Source: Liolophura sinensis
Lineage: Eukaryota > Mollusca > Polyplacophora > Chitonida > Chitonidae
DNA: 64,000 nucleotides
Direction of reading: 5' to 3'
Assembly (NCBI RefSeq): GCF_032854445.1
Contig: NC_088301.1
Location: 25,838,402-25,902,401, forward strand
Shown: positions 40,401 through 49,754 of the stretch, in pieces
Layout: each line of letters opens with the position of its first letter
Numbering within the stretch: position 1 is the stretch's first letter
The notes under the pieces: model-generated
Told to the model about the DNA's origin: nothing
The model's database searches: none
Seen by the model: the letters and a program-made list of their open reading frames with translations, nothing else
Translations under genes and position numbers: made by a program

Positions 40401-43400
40401 ATGTATACAGGAAACAGCCATTTCAAACAACTATTTCAAATACATCTGAAGGTTTACAAATACAGTTCTGTAAATAAGAAAAATTTTTTTTTCATTTAAA
40501 TTTTAAAACCTTTCAGAATTTTCAGAATCGTATCTACGTTACATTCATGACCAACATAAGAACTGACCCTCTGAGGTTATCTTGTTGGGATGCTCCTTAA
40601 ATGCCTCTCTCAGGGTTTGTATCGCCTTCTCTGCCTCACTGCTCTCATGATACACCTGTAATGTGAGAGATTAACACATGAACACACTTCAGGACAAAAC
40701 TGCTTTATGTTTCAAGCATCCGCAAGAAGATCTAGGATCAAAGTTAAATTCAAGTCCAGCTCATGCTGGCTTCCGCTCCGGAGGTACGTGGGAAGATCTT
40801 CCAGCAACCTGTGGATGGCCGTGGGTTTCCCCCTGGCTCTGCCCAGTTTCCTCTCACCGTAATGCTGGCCACCGTAGTATAAGAGAAATATTCTTGAGTA
40901 CAGTGTAAAACACCAATCCAATAAATAAATAAATAAATAAATCTAGGATCAAAGCCAGGTCAAGTCATACTAAGATGTTAAAAATGGTGTTAGTTGCTGG
41001 ATCACTTGGGACAAGCAAGGTTAGAGCAAGGAAGCAGGACTAGTTGGCCTGGTGTCAGTATAATGTGACTAGGTTGCGCGTTATGTCTGGTGTCTCTGGC
41101 AGAAGCACTTTGGTGGCTTGGACTCGCCTTGCCACAAAAAGACACAGTACACATGTACATACACACACTGAAGGACTCCTTGTAGTTATATGACCGAAAA
41201 TTTCTTTGACATAAAACCCCAAGCATAAATACATGCATACAATATAGTACTATAGCATTTACACTAATAGAAACAGGAACAGTAATTGAATAAGCGAGTG
41301 AGTGAGCGCTTGGGGTTTAACACCGTACTTAACAATATTTCAGTCACATGACAATGAAGGAATCCTTAGAGTGCAAGTGATGTGCCTCCTTGTTGCAAAG
41401 ACAGATTTCCACTGCTCTTTTATCTAGTGCTGCTTCACTGAGACCGAAGGCAAGTAAGCTGCCCCGCCCCAGCCATTATGCTGAAACGGGTCAACCAGTC
41501 TATCCCCTTCATGACAAACGCCAAGCTACGCAGATACAACTTCCTCTTTTAAGGCCTTACGTGTATCCCGGCCCAGGATTGTCCCTGGATCTACCACCTT
41601 CCGGAGCAGACGCTCTACCAAATGTGCTATCGGAGTAAGTGGGCAATGTGATAACATTCTAAAAACAGGGACATAAGCAGTACAAAATGTTGCCTGTAGA
41701 ATCTCAAAAGGGTCAAAATACTGAGCACAAACCTTGGCCATGTCCCTGGCAATCTGTAAGTACTTGTCCCCCTCGGTTTTGGGCAAAATTTTCAGGATGT
41801 AGTGAAAGCCCTCCAGCACTTTCTTGGGCTCCTTCAGTTGTTCTAACAGTGCACACCTTTCTGTGGCATACGCTATGTTTGTAGGGTCGTATTTCAGAGC
41901 TGCACAACATAGAAAATATCAGTAAATATACACATGAATACTGCTTTTGGTAAATAAACAAACAGAAAATTAATCCCTATATTTTATTCACTTGGTGCTG
42001 AAACTCTCAGGAATGCTTCAATTCTACCACGATCAGGATTATGGATGGTGGAGTCTGGAGAATTTGGATTAAACCTTTGGAGGCCTTTCTCACAAAGAGG
42101 CCTTTCTCACAAAAAACAATGAGAAGTATTACAGTCTAGAAATTTCCCTGTCCAAGAATGGGACTGAACGCAGGTTTTCCTGTGACTCAGCTAATGAAAG
42201 GCAAGCATATTAACCACTCAGCCAGAGCTGCTCTCTCAAATGGAACATATTATTCGTTCCATGGTTATTCTGTGAAAAGATGAGAAAATATATAGAGTCA
42301 GTGATCCTCATATTCAGCTCAGCTTCGATCCACCAATTTTTCCTACAGTAACCACGAGGAATAACGAATTTAGGCAAGTTGCTTCAGAGACGTTATTGTT
42401 TTCGAAGCCAAACAAAAGTCGATAACTTACTCAACTGGCGCATATGGCACAGTCTGCAGGATACGGGAATATACACATTCCCCACATGACTCTTGCTGTC
42501 CAGTGAAAACTGGAATATTTTGTCTGATCACCTACTCAACTGGTGCATATGGCACAGTCTGCAGGATACGGGAATATACACATTTCCCACATGACTCTTG
42601 CTGTCCAGTGAAAACTGGAGTATTTTGTCTGATCACCTACTCAACTGGTGCATATGGCACAGTCTGCAGGATACGGGAATATACACATTTCCCACATGAC
42701 TCTTGCTGTCCAGTGAAAACTGGAGTATTTTGTCTGATGTGGAACAAAAAAACAAATATGCTTACTGTAAATCTTCAACCTCTTCAACCACTAAAGTACT
42801 TTTTTGGGGTTGAATTTATGCATACAGTCATTACGAAAATAACATTAAAAATGATTTGTTTGCGTCATCAAAGATGCAAGCTTCATAAAATCGTGCAAAT
42901 TATTTCTCTACACCTGATAGTTCTATCAGACTGTTTCAAAATATTGCTTGCAGAGGTGATGGAAAAGGTTGAAAAACTAGGGTTTATTCCACATACCGAA
43001 ACAGTGTTGAGCGCTTGGATCTGAGCTTGTTTGGTTTAGTCTCACATATTTCGATGGTTATAGTTGAGAGTCAAACTTTCTAACTTTAGACAGTTTCATG
43101 CAGGAAAATACCTTTGGTGAAGCAGGTGACTGCTTGTTTAAGTTCCCCCATCTCAACAGAAATCTCTGCCAGCCTCCCCCACTCCTCTGAGTCCTGGGGC
43201 CTCAGATGTGCAGCAATCAAAGAAAACTACAAGAACAATAAAGATAAAAGGCTCTTTTACACACACAGCACTTTACAAATGACTGCAACTTTTACAAGAC
43301 CAGATATACATGTCTAGTTACATTTAGATTTTTTGGCATCAAGGCCCTAGTTTGTTTTTCAAGGATTTCAAGGGCCTTATATTTTTTCCTCTAATTTTCC

Positions 43401-46400
43401 AAGACTTTCTAATAGTGCATTTTCACACCCAATGAGAACCATACAGGAGACAGAACCACTGCACTTCAGGGACTACATGTAACAAACTTTAGTAACTTTA
43501 GTTGTATTCTAACTAAATACTTACACGTTACAAGTTAGAACACAAGCTTTAACAAAAAAAAACCATCTCTGTCTGTCAACAGTTTGCATTTCTTTTGAGC
43601 AGGAGAGGGGTTGTAGCAAATGCCCTCATCTTAAAAAGAAAAGGCTGCGAAAGTATTACCTGATTCATTTCAACACATGTGAAAAATGGCCCAGAGGGTT
43701 CCATACCTGCATGGATTTCTGCATGTCCCCAAGTTCTTCGTACAGTAGACCCAGGGTTTGGAAAGGCTCAGCTGCCATCGGGGCTGAAAACATCAAATTA
43801 TTTAGTACAATTAATGACATTAATTTGACTATTTAAAAAAAAATAAAATACAATTTGTGTAAAAAAAAAAAATGTACTTATTTTAGGTCTTTTGAATTTC
43901 ATGAATTTGGCACACAGTTAACATACCTTTCAATCCCTCTTGTCTCAATAATTATGAGACATAAATGCATCAATCAGAAATTAAGGAAGTAGTGTACTAC
44001 AACAGCCTCTCACCAGGTGGATCTGAACTCACACCCTCACTGATCAACAGCTACATGTTCATGCCGCATTTATGATGGAACACACAACATTGTTAACTGC
44101 TGTTTGTTACATTACCTTTTGTCATTACATTTGTAACATGACCTTTGAACCAGGTTGTATGCAGTTCTCTCTGCAAAATGTGAGGTCATCCGCGACTGGA
44201 ACCAACACCGCGACTACAACCAGCTGAGTTGACCTGGGTCAAACCTTAACCTCATGTGTATGCCAAGCTTAAAACTGTTACACCTTATGGATTGGAATTG
44301 GTAAATCAAATTGAGTTTTCAAATGCTCACCTAGTCTGATGACCTCCATGCACATCTTCACTGCTTCCTCGTGCTCTCCTCGGGCAAACTTAAGATGAGC
44401 TTCTCCCATCAGGCCCTGCAGGTGTTTGGGAAGGTCTCCACCTTTCCTCTTCTAAAATTCAACAGGGACAAAAATTGAAAGAATAAATGAATGGTGTATT
44501 TCAGCCATGTCGTGGTGAGGACGTGTCAGCGCCAGAAAACAGTAATGGCTTTTGACATGAGAATGGACACATCCCAAAATATTTTTTAAATTTTAAAACC
44601 AACATTGAACACAAAACAAATTATAAATCAAAATATTTATTTGCTGGCATGTTGACTTAGATGCTTATATCATCCTTACCTTTTTCTTATATTTTTGTTT
44701 TTTCATAGAAGATAAAGGAGATGTTAGCATTGCCTTCTTCTGCCTAGGGGAGAGGATCTTAACCTTCACAATGTTCTTTTTCTTCTTTGCTTTTTCTGTT
44801 GATAAGAAATAATGTTGATGTAACAAATTGCATTGTAAATCCTGTCTTGCATCATCTCTCCATTGTTCACAGTTCATATCAAACTGTTTCACACATAACT
44901 TTACTTTGAATTATTTATTTATGAATTGCATCTGAAAAGCTCTGTACATCTACAGGCTCTTGAGAGTACAGAACAAAACAAAAGAAATACACACAACCTT
45001 TTCACTTTCACATAAACATATATTAAATTTGCATATTCTACATATTCAGGTCTGTGCTGTAGCATTAAAGCCCCAATCTCACTTGGTGATTTGCTGGCTT
45101 TGTTTGGGGTCCATTCTTCATCATCGTCATTAACGGGGATATCTTCATCATCTTCTTCATCATCATCATCTTCTTCTTCCTCGTCCTCCACAGAGGGTGT
45201 GTCAGATTTGTCACCTTCCTCATCTCCCTGCTCCTCTTCTTCAGTCAGCACATCTGGCAAATATATGGTAAATACAGAAGTGAAAAGCACAGTGTACAAA
45301 TATACACTACACAGAGCACAGGGGTCAAAATATTTGGTCATTCAGTCATTTTCTCAGATTTAGCCCAGCTCATCAGAAAGATGACCGTGCATGATGTACA
45401 TATTAGGAATTTCGGACAGTGCAAAAATACACTGTACAGAGAGCAGTTACAAGCAAAGTGCTCAAACACACATCCCAGACAAACAAAGTACACAAATGTA
45501 CAACAAACAGAGCAGTGACAAAGTACACAACATGCACAGTAGTGACAAACACAGTACACAACCACACAAAACACCGAGCAGTAACAAACACAATACATAA
45601 ATACACAGAACAAAGAGCAGTAACAACCACAGAATAACCATACACTACATACACACCACAAACAAAGAACACAAATACAAAGCACACAGACCAGTAACAA
45701 ACACAAAAGTCACTTTAATTTTCTGCCTGATTTAGTGAACAAAATCACACGTACCTTGATTATTGTCATTAAGTGAAACCTCTCCCTGTTCTCCAGATAA
45801 CAGCTGCTCCCTAGCTTGACCAAACTGCTCCATCATTTCACTGAACACGCTGAACTCAATTTCTCCTGAAAAAGAAAGTGAAAGTTTACACATGTTTTGA
45901 CCACAAAACCCTAAATATAGCATACATCCACAACCAAACCAGAAAACTAAGACGATTTAGCTGACTTGGTTAAGATCATATTCATAAATTGTCCACCTAT
46001 ACCATGTATATAATGGCAGTGAGTTTAAAGGTCAAGGAAACTGGAGTGCCAGGGGCGTAAACCACTGACCGTTTGCAAGTTACTTCTAAACTTTCTCACG
46101 TGAGACGTAGAGATATGCACATAATAATAGTGGAAGACAAGTGATTCATCCAGGAACAGTGAGAGCAAGGGAATTAATGAAGTCCCTCCCCAAGGCCAGA
46201 GACTGAACCCTTCAACCTCTTGTAAAATTGAATGTAGATCCCATTAAACATGAACAGCCTTTAGTACAAACTGCAGTGTCATCAACACCATGCTAAAAGG
46301 CTAACACTGTCCGTATATATGTTGTTATAATATACACACACATGTACTTCAGTACATACAAATGTCAAGTTTGTATACAATTTGTCAGGGTTACAGGTAC

Positions 46401-49290
46401 AACCTGTATTACTGGTAACTATTGCTAAATCATATTTATATCAAAGATTTAAAAGATTCATGAAATATAATATTTCTTGTACTCTATATTGAGCTTTGTT
46501 AAACAACAAGAAACACCCAAATTATTATATTGTCACAACTATGACTATTCATTGTATGATTTAAAAGATTCATGAAATATAATATTTCTTGTACTCTATA
46601 TTGAGCTTTGTTAAACAACAAGAAACACAAGAAACACCCAAATTATTATATTGTCACAACTTTTGACTGTTTATTGTATGCATAAGGATTGAACAGCAGT
46701 CACATCATATGTTATGGAGTTGTATTAAAAAGCATAGTGGTGGTAAACGCACTGTAGGCAGTAAGTGCACAACTTTACCACATGCAAATCATGAACTGCA
46801 TTTGGAAATCCATGTACTATGGGAGGCAATGCAACCCTGTGAATAGCTGAGCAAAATGTTGAGCTAAGAGGTAAAAAGACTTCCTTGGTCTTTTATATGC
46901 AAATCGCTATCTGTGTATTATGCGTGGCCACTACAACCCTGTGATTGGCCAAAAACTTTAACCAAACTAGACACCGAAATCACCACTGACAGCATCTGAC
47001 ACCCCACTCCACAATACCTTGCGTTCAAAAATTCCAGCAAAAGCCCAATAAATACTTAAAAGAGTAGAACTCTATTTGGAGGGTCAGTTAGTGTATTTTC
47101 ACAGTGGCCTTAATAAGGCACAACTGCCCACCTGTGAAGTATTTTGTGGTGATAGTGTCCACATCCATAAGGCTCAGCTGTTTCATGTTACCCAACGAAA
47201 CGTCCTCCAGGTTTGACACTGAGACAGATGCTCTGGAGTCCACCTCCATGTCATCTTGGCTGGTGTCTAAGGCAGAAAAGCTCAACTCTTCCTCATCCCC
47301 AGATGATTCCAGTAAATCTCCTGCCTATAAAACATTGTAAACCAGGAAAATGAGTTTTGTAAGCTTCATGATCATAAAGTTTCATTGCAGCATTAATAAT
47401 TAATGCTGAACTGGCTCATATACTTGGGGAAATATCCAGGGACATTAAGGACTATGTTAAATTTTCCTGTTTTATACAGGTAGCAATTTCGGTGGAGGAT
47501 GGTAATTAGTGCAATTTTTCCTCTTAATTAATCAAGAATATGACCTATCACACAGTTCAGGATTCAAAGAAATTTGATTACCTCAAAAGGATTACTCTTT
47601 CTGAATATAGCATAGATTCTAGTGCTGAGATTTGGCTGAGGCCACTGCGGGTTTCGAACCAGTGACCTCAGAATCAGGCACCAAATCGCCAAGAATACTT
47701 GACAACCGTCTATACCACAAAAATAGATGATAGTTGACCGATAGGCTTTACAGCAAACATGCACTACCCTTGTGATGATCACAAATGACACCACTCTTTT
47801 AGGTGAATATATCAGACGGGTATAGATGTCTTTTTAGCAAGTGGATTAAGTAACAGTATTATCGTTACTAGGGATTACACTTTCTGAATATACCGGTCAA
47901 CTACCTGCTATTTTTGTGGAAGGCCTGTTGGTTGAGTGGTCTACACAACTGACATGTATTGCTGGCGATTTGGTGCCTGACTCTGAGGTCGCTGGTATGA
48001 AACGCACAGTGTTCTGAGCCAAATATCAGCACTAGAATCTGTGCTATATTCAGAAAGTGTAATCCCTATTAACGATAATACTGTTACTTAATCCAGTTTC
48101 TAAAATGACATCTACACCGGCCTGACAAGGATTCTGTTCTGCTAGCTTTGACATACAGTACTTCACATGACAACGGAGCGACTCGTCTGTAATACTGAAG
48201 AGCATAGGGTGTGAATGATGAGAAATCATGTTTCTATCTTGTTGAAAAAGGTGTATCCCAAGGTTTCATAAGAATTTCAGATTTACAGAGTTACCAAAAA
48301 TGTAAAAATGCCTGTAGATGCCCTTAAGGTCTGTATGGACCCTTCTTCTGAAATAACTTGGGTTATATTTTTTGTTGTCTTTTTTTTTCAGCCAAGTATG
48401 GTCCTAAACTAACATCTGAGTGCACTCCATTTAAAAACCTGATGCAGTTGCCTGCAATTGTCAAATATGTCAAGGTTGTCAGTACAGTGGGTAGCTTTGA
48501 GGATCACCCAGGAATCAATGGCCCACACGGACTAAGAAATAACTGATCAACATTGTGCTTGTGATAAATCGACAGATGAAAATGTGCTGCTGTTTTGGAA
48601 TAGATTTAAAAACCATCTTCATTCTGCAAAATGCCTTGTGGAATGGGCCTAACAGGTTTTTTAATGCAACGATTAAACGTTGAGGCACGTCAATATCAGA
48701 AATCGTTGAGAAAAGGCCTCAACATTTAATATAATTGAACTATCCTCTGAGAAGGAGCTCATAGACTAACAAAAGAATCTGCCGGCTTAGCCTCGAAAGA
48801 CTCCTTTTCTTATGTTGGCCAAGCATCGTTGGAGTCTCAACGCTAACAGTAATAATTTCGGGGCTACTGGTGGACATGCCTATCTATCGCGCACGTTGCA
48901 AAGGTCAAGCTAGTATAGTGTAAGCGGGGGTGTTAAAGCGAGCGTGGAACCAGTTATAGGGTACGATAACTAGTGTTGTTGTTGTTGTTACAAGCAGACG
49001 TCGTTACCGAAGTCAACATAAAAACAGTTAAACCAAAGACTTTAACAGTGCTCTACCTGTCTCCTTAGTTTTTTCCATTCCGCATACTGTTCCTTGGACA
49101 GACTTTCTCCAGTCATGCCCTTAAATAAATTAGTGTTCATCATGTTTTGCGTTAGTTTATCGTGGCTATCTACTTGCCCCTTTATCAATTTCTTCCTCCA
49201 ATTACAGGAGAGCTGCTCCTGCCCCCAAGGTGATTCTGACAGAACTTTACGGATATTTACGCTGTATTTATAACTAACTGTAGACGACAT
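22297..49290 (-). CDS. GTF3C3: General transcription factor 3C polypeptide 3 (TFIIIC102), 27 coding exons
   Basis: This encodes the TPR scaffold subunit of TFIIIC, which binds tRNA-gene promoters and recruits TFIIIB and Pol III in the nucleus. Exons (high-low): 49290-49057, 47324-47132, 45865-45755, 45253-45083, 44795-44680, 44451-44331, 43783-43707, 43226-43112, 41899-41733, 40655-40568, 39774-39716, 38475-38375, 37595-37508, 36119-35973, 34967-34787, 34147-34116, 32978-32849, 32275-32189, 30981-30923, 29506-29402, 27955-27869, 26047-25949, 25350-25275, 24618-24494, 23569-23482, 23183-23113, 22407-22297. All have AG/GT borders and matching phases, giving 3039 nt and 1012 aa (human protein 886). 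An acidic, then lysine-rich N-terminus precedes TPRs from about residue 276. Diagnostic matches to the human protein include GLMGEA, GDLYLDVAEA, VWLRYAECL, CIGLTFVHMAAQK, YNLGRAMHQL and the C-terminal DLRREAAYNLS. The identity is secure. The least certain exons are 12 and 18, where the human protein diverges. Confidence 0.95.
23700..24200. repeat. Dispersed repeat D, copy 2, GTF3C3 intron 24
   Basis: Same block order as the copy at 20.9 kb, with about 480 bp aligned by eye. Flanked by CTGTTTAACAGTAT on the left in both copies. Confidence 0.7.
25949..26047 (-). CDS. GTF3C3: GTF3C3 exon 22, next to a 44-bp minisatellite
   Basis: The exon encodes 33 residues from EFDNVNAWNLFCQV to RFCLRLSMR, equivalent to the human NKPQLWNIFNQV...RFCLRL segment. 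Its acceptor is the first unit of the 44-bp array that fills the preceding intron. Confidence 0.9.
26048..27095. repeat. 44-bp minisatellite in GTF3C3 intron 21, about 24 units
   Basis: Unit marked by GAAATGGGAGATATGTAATT and CATTATCAAACTTCTA. On the minus strand each unit contains a T-rich tract, TAG and AAGTTTGATAATG, a close copy of the exon 22 junction TTTCAG|GAGTTTGACAATG. Confidence 0.93.
27155..27507. repeat. Direct duplication, period 176 bp
   Basis: TGCTAGGCAGAATA... through ...CTGGAAAATCTGAC occurs twice with few differences. Confidence 0.85.
27530..27812 (-). mobile_element. Third copy of the tRNA-like foldback family, GTF3C3 intron 21
   Basis: On the minus strand GGCCTGTTGGTCGAGTGGTC opens a tRNA Ser/Leu-like head with an intact GGTTCGAAACC B box. 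GATTACACTTTCTGAATATA lies at the distal end. Confidence 0.55.
28150..28398 (-). mobile_element. SINE family A, near full length, GTF3C3 intron 20
   Basis: The minus-strand head GGGGCCTCCTTGGCTCAGTT has a good A box. A deletion removes part of the core around the GCAGGTTGCTG segment. Confidence 0.8.
28805..29055. repeat. 22-bp tandem repeat, about 10 units
   Basis: Unit GTGAACTTTATTTAACTTTT plus AT, with GTGACC variants. Confidence 0.88.
29167..29330 (-). mobile_element. SINE family A, truncated, GTF3C3 intron 20
   Basis: Core plus tail, cut off within GAGAGGAAGCCAGCG just before exon 20 sequence. Confidence 0.75.
29872..30032 (-). mobile_element. Two adjacent SINE family A fragments
   Basis: A diverged 3' end (29872-29915, GGTGCTTAAGCCATATTCAA) is followed by a better copy (29938-30032) that stops after the GAAACCGGGCA segment. 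Confidence 0.65.
30282..30440 (-). mobile_element. SINE family A, truncated
   Basis: Core and tail with moderate divergence, ending at GTACAGCCGG. Confidence 0.7.
30565..30871 (-). mobile_element. SINE family A with an internal duplicated piece
   Basis: The copy has a head and core. At 30728-30757 a second fragment of the 3' core (TTTTACACTGTACTCAAGAA) is inserted inside the element. Confidence 0.7.
31223..31366 (-). mobile_element. SINE family A, truncated
   Basis: Well-conserved core (GACGGCGGCCAGCATTATGG) and tail; no head. Confidence 0.75.
31710..31870. repeat. About 50-bp tandem repeat, three units
   Basis: TACATGGAATAATGGTAATG and ATATTACAGTGTGACATA recur three times. Confidence 0.85.
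33812..33950 (-). mobile_element. SINE family A, truncated
   Basis: Core with a short deletion after TTTTACGCC, plus tail. Confidence 0.7.
34116..34147 (-). CDS. GTF3C3: GTF3C3 exon 16, 32-nt micro-exon
   Basis: This 32-nt exon encodes EMVEQAPLTNE. It is flanked by a TTTACAG acceptor and a GTTAGT donor and joins exon 15 (phase 1) to exon 17 (phase 0). It is needed to keep the frame and fills the gap where the human protein has its linker before QELKLLLHR. Confidence 0.8.
34241..34381 (-). mobile_element. SINE family A, truncated
   Basis: Diverged core (GCAGTGCTCAATAATTCAC) ending near CTTCCTGTGTACC. Confidence 0.65.
35454..35685 (-). mobile_element. SINE family A, most of head, core and tail
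   Basis: Core and the GAACTCACACCGACCGCATT segment are present; the head is shortened. Confidence 0.75.
36250..36465. repeat. Dispersed repeat E, copy 1, GTF3C3 intron 13
   Basis: Contains TTCAACCACCAATGCAC, AAAACTGTGCAAAGTATTTG and TTGCAGAGGCGGTTGAAAAG, shared with copies at 42.8 and 58.5 kb. The 36-bp array begins exactly at its right end. Confidence 0.65.
36466..36975. repeat. 36-bp minisatellite in GTF3C3 intron 13, about 14 units
   Basis: Unit GGTAACAGGTACTGCCGGAT and ACACATACAATATCTT. The period is a multiple of three, so several long open frames on both strands are artefacts. Degenerate copies extend to exon 14 on one side and to about 37020 on the other. Confidence 0.92.
37261..37507 (-). 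repeat. Tandem partial copies of GTF3C3 exon 13 and its donor
   Basis: After exon 13 the minus strand repeats the second half of the exon (TTACCTATAGACCTGAGGGT ... GAGTTAGCCAAG) and the donor GTTTGTAA. One copy is near-identical (about 37395-37490); an older, mutated copy lies at about 37270-37350. They lack the exon's 5' start. Confidence 0.8.
37508..37595 (-). CDS. GTF3C3: GTF3C3 exon 13, with partial tandem copies downstream in the intron
   Basis: The exon encodes RCTVSEWLPIDLRVKLVVCL followed by IHLELYELAK, matching the human PIDITVKLMVCLVHL region. The phases fit exon 12 (AG plus G) and exon 14. The 3' half of this exon and its donor are repeated in the following intron at about 37261-37507. 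Confidence 0.9.
38549..38922 (-). mobile_element. SINE family B, near full length
   Basis: On the minus strand the tRNA-like head GGCCCAGATAGCACAGTTGT (A box) and GGGATCAATCC (B box) lead into a core ending CATATGACTGAAAAATTGTT. A (CACT)n edge follows (GAGTGAGTG on plus). Confidence 0.75.
39872..40083 (-). mobile_element. SINE family A, partial head
   Basis: Core and tail plus the GACTTGAACTCACAGCGACC segment; it ends at GGTGAGA. Confidence 0.75.
40749..40942 (+). mobile_element. SINE family A, plus orientation
   Basis: Begins TTCAAGTCCAGCTCATGCTG and ends in a run of AAAT. It is the only family A copy I see antisense to GTF3C3 within that gene. Confidence 0.8.
41293..41635 (-). mobile_element. 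SINE family B, near full length
   Basis: Same layout as the 38.5-kb copy with small deletions. It lies immediately downstream of GTF3C3 exon 9 in intron 9. Confidence 0.75.
42000..42235 (-). mobile_element. SINE-like element C
   Basis: The right end reads on the minus strand as GGCTGAGTGGTTAATATGCT followed by CAGTCCCATTC, a tRNA-like head. Similar segments (TTCCCTGTCCAAG) recur near 49920 and 59430. Confidence 0.45.
42424..42745. repeat. 105-bp tandem repeat, three units, GTF3C3 intron 8
   Basis: GCATATGGCACAGTCTGCAG and CTTGCTGTCCAGTGAAAACT recur at 105-bp spacing with very few differences. Confidence 0.92.
42762..43000. repeat. Dispersed repeat E, copy 2, GTF3C3 intron 8
   Basis: TACTGTAAATCTTCAACC ... 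GATGCAAGCTTCATAAAATC ... GCTTGCAGAGGTGATGG. Confidence 0.7.
44680..44795 (-). CDS. GTF3C3: GTF3C3 exon 5, lysine-rich linker
   Basis: This exon encodes about 38 residues including AKKKKNIVKVK and KKQKYKKK, directly after the acidic exon and before the first TPR. Two basic clusters make it a plausible nuclear localisation signal (inference). It enters in phase 1 and leaves in phase 0 through a strong GTAAGG donor. Confidence 0.85.
45083..45253 (-). CDS. GTF3C3: GTF3C3 exon 4, acidic low-complexity segment
   Basis: This exon encodes roughly residues 180-236 and is dominated by Asp and Glu (for example DEEEEDDDDEEDDEDIPV), ending in WTPNKASKSPS. Acidic N-terminal stretches are usual in this TFIIIC subunit and its yeast counterpart. 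On the opposite strand the same bases read as poly-serine, which is only a shadow. The donor is AA then GTGAG, phase 1. Confidence 0.85.
45411..45705. repeat. Degenerate AC-rich repeat, GTF3C3 intron 3
   Basis: Irregular 30-60-bp units around GAGCAGTAACAAACACA and ACACAGTACACAA. Confidence 0.7.
46440..46682. repeat. Direct duplication of about 115 bp, GTF3C3 intron 2
   Basis: GATTTAAAAGATTCATGAAA through ATTATATTGTCACAAC occurs twice. The second copy has an extra ACAAGAAAC. Confidence 0.9.
47580..47811 (-). mobile_element. Second copy of the tRNA-like foldback family, inverted
   Basis: Shares TTTCTGAATATAGCATAGAT, GGTTTCGAACCAGTGACCTC and the distal GATGATCACAAATGAC sequence with the copy at 27.5 kb. 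It abuts the 47812-48129 copy head to head and lacks part of the tRNA-like 5' end. Confidence 0.55.
47812..48129. mobile_element. Foldback (MITE-like) element carrying a tRNA-like segment
   Basis: The ends are inverted repeats of about 80 bp containing TAAGTAACAGTATTATCGTT. The interior on the plus strand reads GGCCTGTTGGTTGAGTGGTC, then a tRNA Leu/Ser-like body with a long variable region, then GGTCGCTGGTATGAAAC. Confidence 0.6.
48383..48546 (+). CDS. Exon-like open segment in GTF3C3 intron 1, opposite strand
   Basis: A long T-rich tract ending TTTTTTTTCAG is followed by about 50 open codons (AKYGPKLTSECTPFKNLMQL ... ITGP-like end GPHGLRNN) and a TGA. This looks like a terminal exon, or a fragment of one carried in by a mobile element. 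No upstream exon was found on the plus strand and I do not recognise the product. Confidence 0.2.
49057..49290 (-). CDS. GTF3C3: GTF3C3 exon 1 with start codon
   Basis: This exon encodes 78 residues beginning MSSTVSYKYSV and ending KKLRRQ, with a phase-0 donor (CAG then GTAGAG). The ATG at 49290 is the first in frame, lies 464 bp from the divergent gene, and is preceded by a purine-rich leader. The conserved core of the family starts only later, so this N-terminus is likely lineage-specific. It contains the segment YAEWKKLRRQ. Confidence 0.75.
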
Positions 49291-49754
49291 CTCTCTGTAG
49301 ATCTTCCATTCTCATCTTGCTGGGTTTTGTTTTGTTTTGAATTCGGGTATTGCACAGCGATGTTTGATCACTACACTGTAAATGACCAAGTTAGTAAACT
49401 TTGACCCGAAAAGAGCATTTTTATGAGGAAACTAAATGATGCAAAAATAATACTTTGGGGGCTGAAATTTAGATCCTTTCAATAGTAGCCTATATCACAA
49501 TACCTTGAAAACAAACCTCAAAACACTTTCCTAAGTTCGTCTGAATTAGGGAGTTTGTGTCGTGGGCGAATTTTAGGTGATTTCATTACAGTATACCGAT
49601 ACTTTTTGTTCTTTTTGAAAGGGACACCGATTCAAGCTTCATGCCTCGTGGGTTATCTCTCCGAACCTTTCGTTAAACACCACTCAAATTAAGAAACAAA
49701 TACTCCGTGAATTATGTTTTCACAGGTGCATTGATTTTAGGTGTTGCAGTTAAG
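49291..49754. promoter_or_regulatory. Head-to-head intergenic region, candidate bidirectional promoter
   Basis: Only 464 bp separate the GTF3C3 ATG (minus) from the hotdog gene ATG (plus). Both 5' leaders and core promoters must fall here unless an upstream non-coding exon exists. I see no convincing TATA box placed for either gene, as is usual for divergent housekeeping promoters. The transcription start sites cannot be fixed from sequence. Confidence 0.5.

Noticed and set aside
45091-45363. Plus-strand frame with a poly-serine run
   Set aside because: It is the antisense shadow of the acidic exon 4 of GTF3C3.
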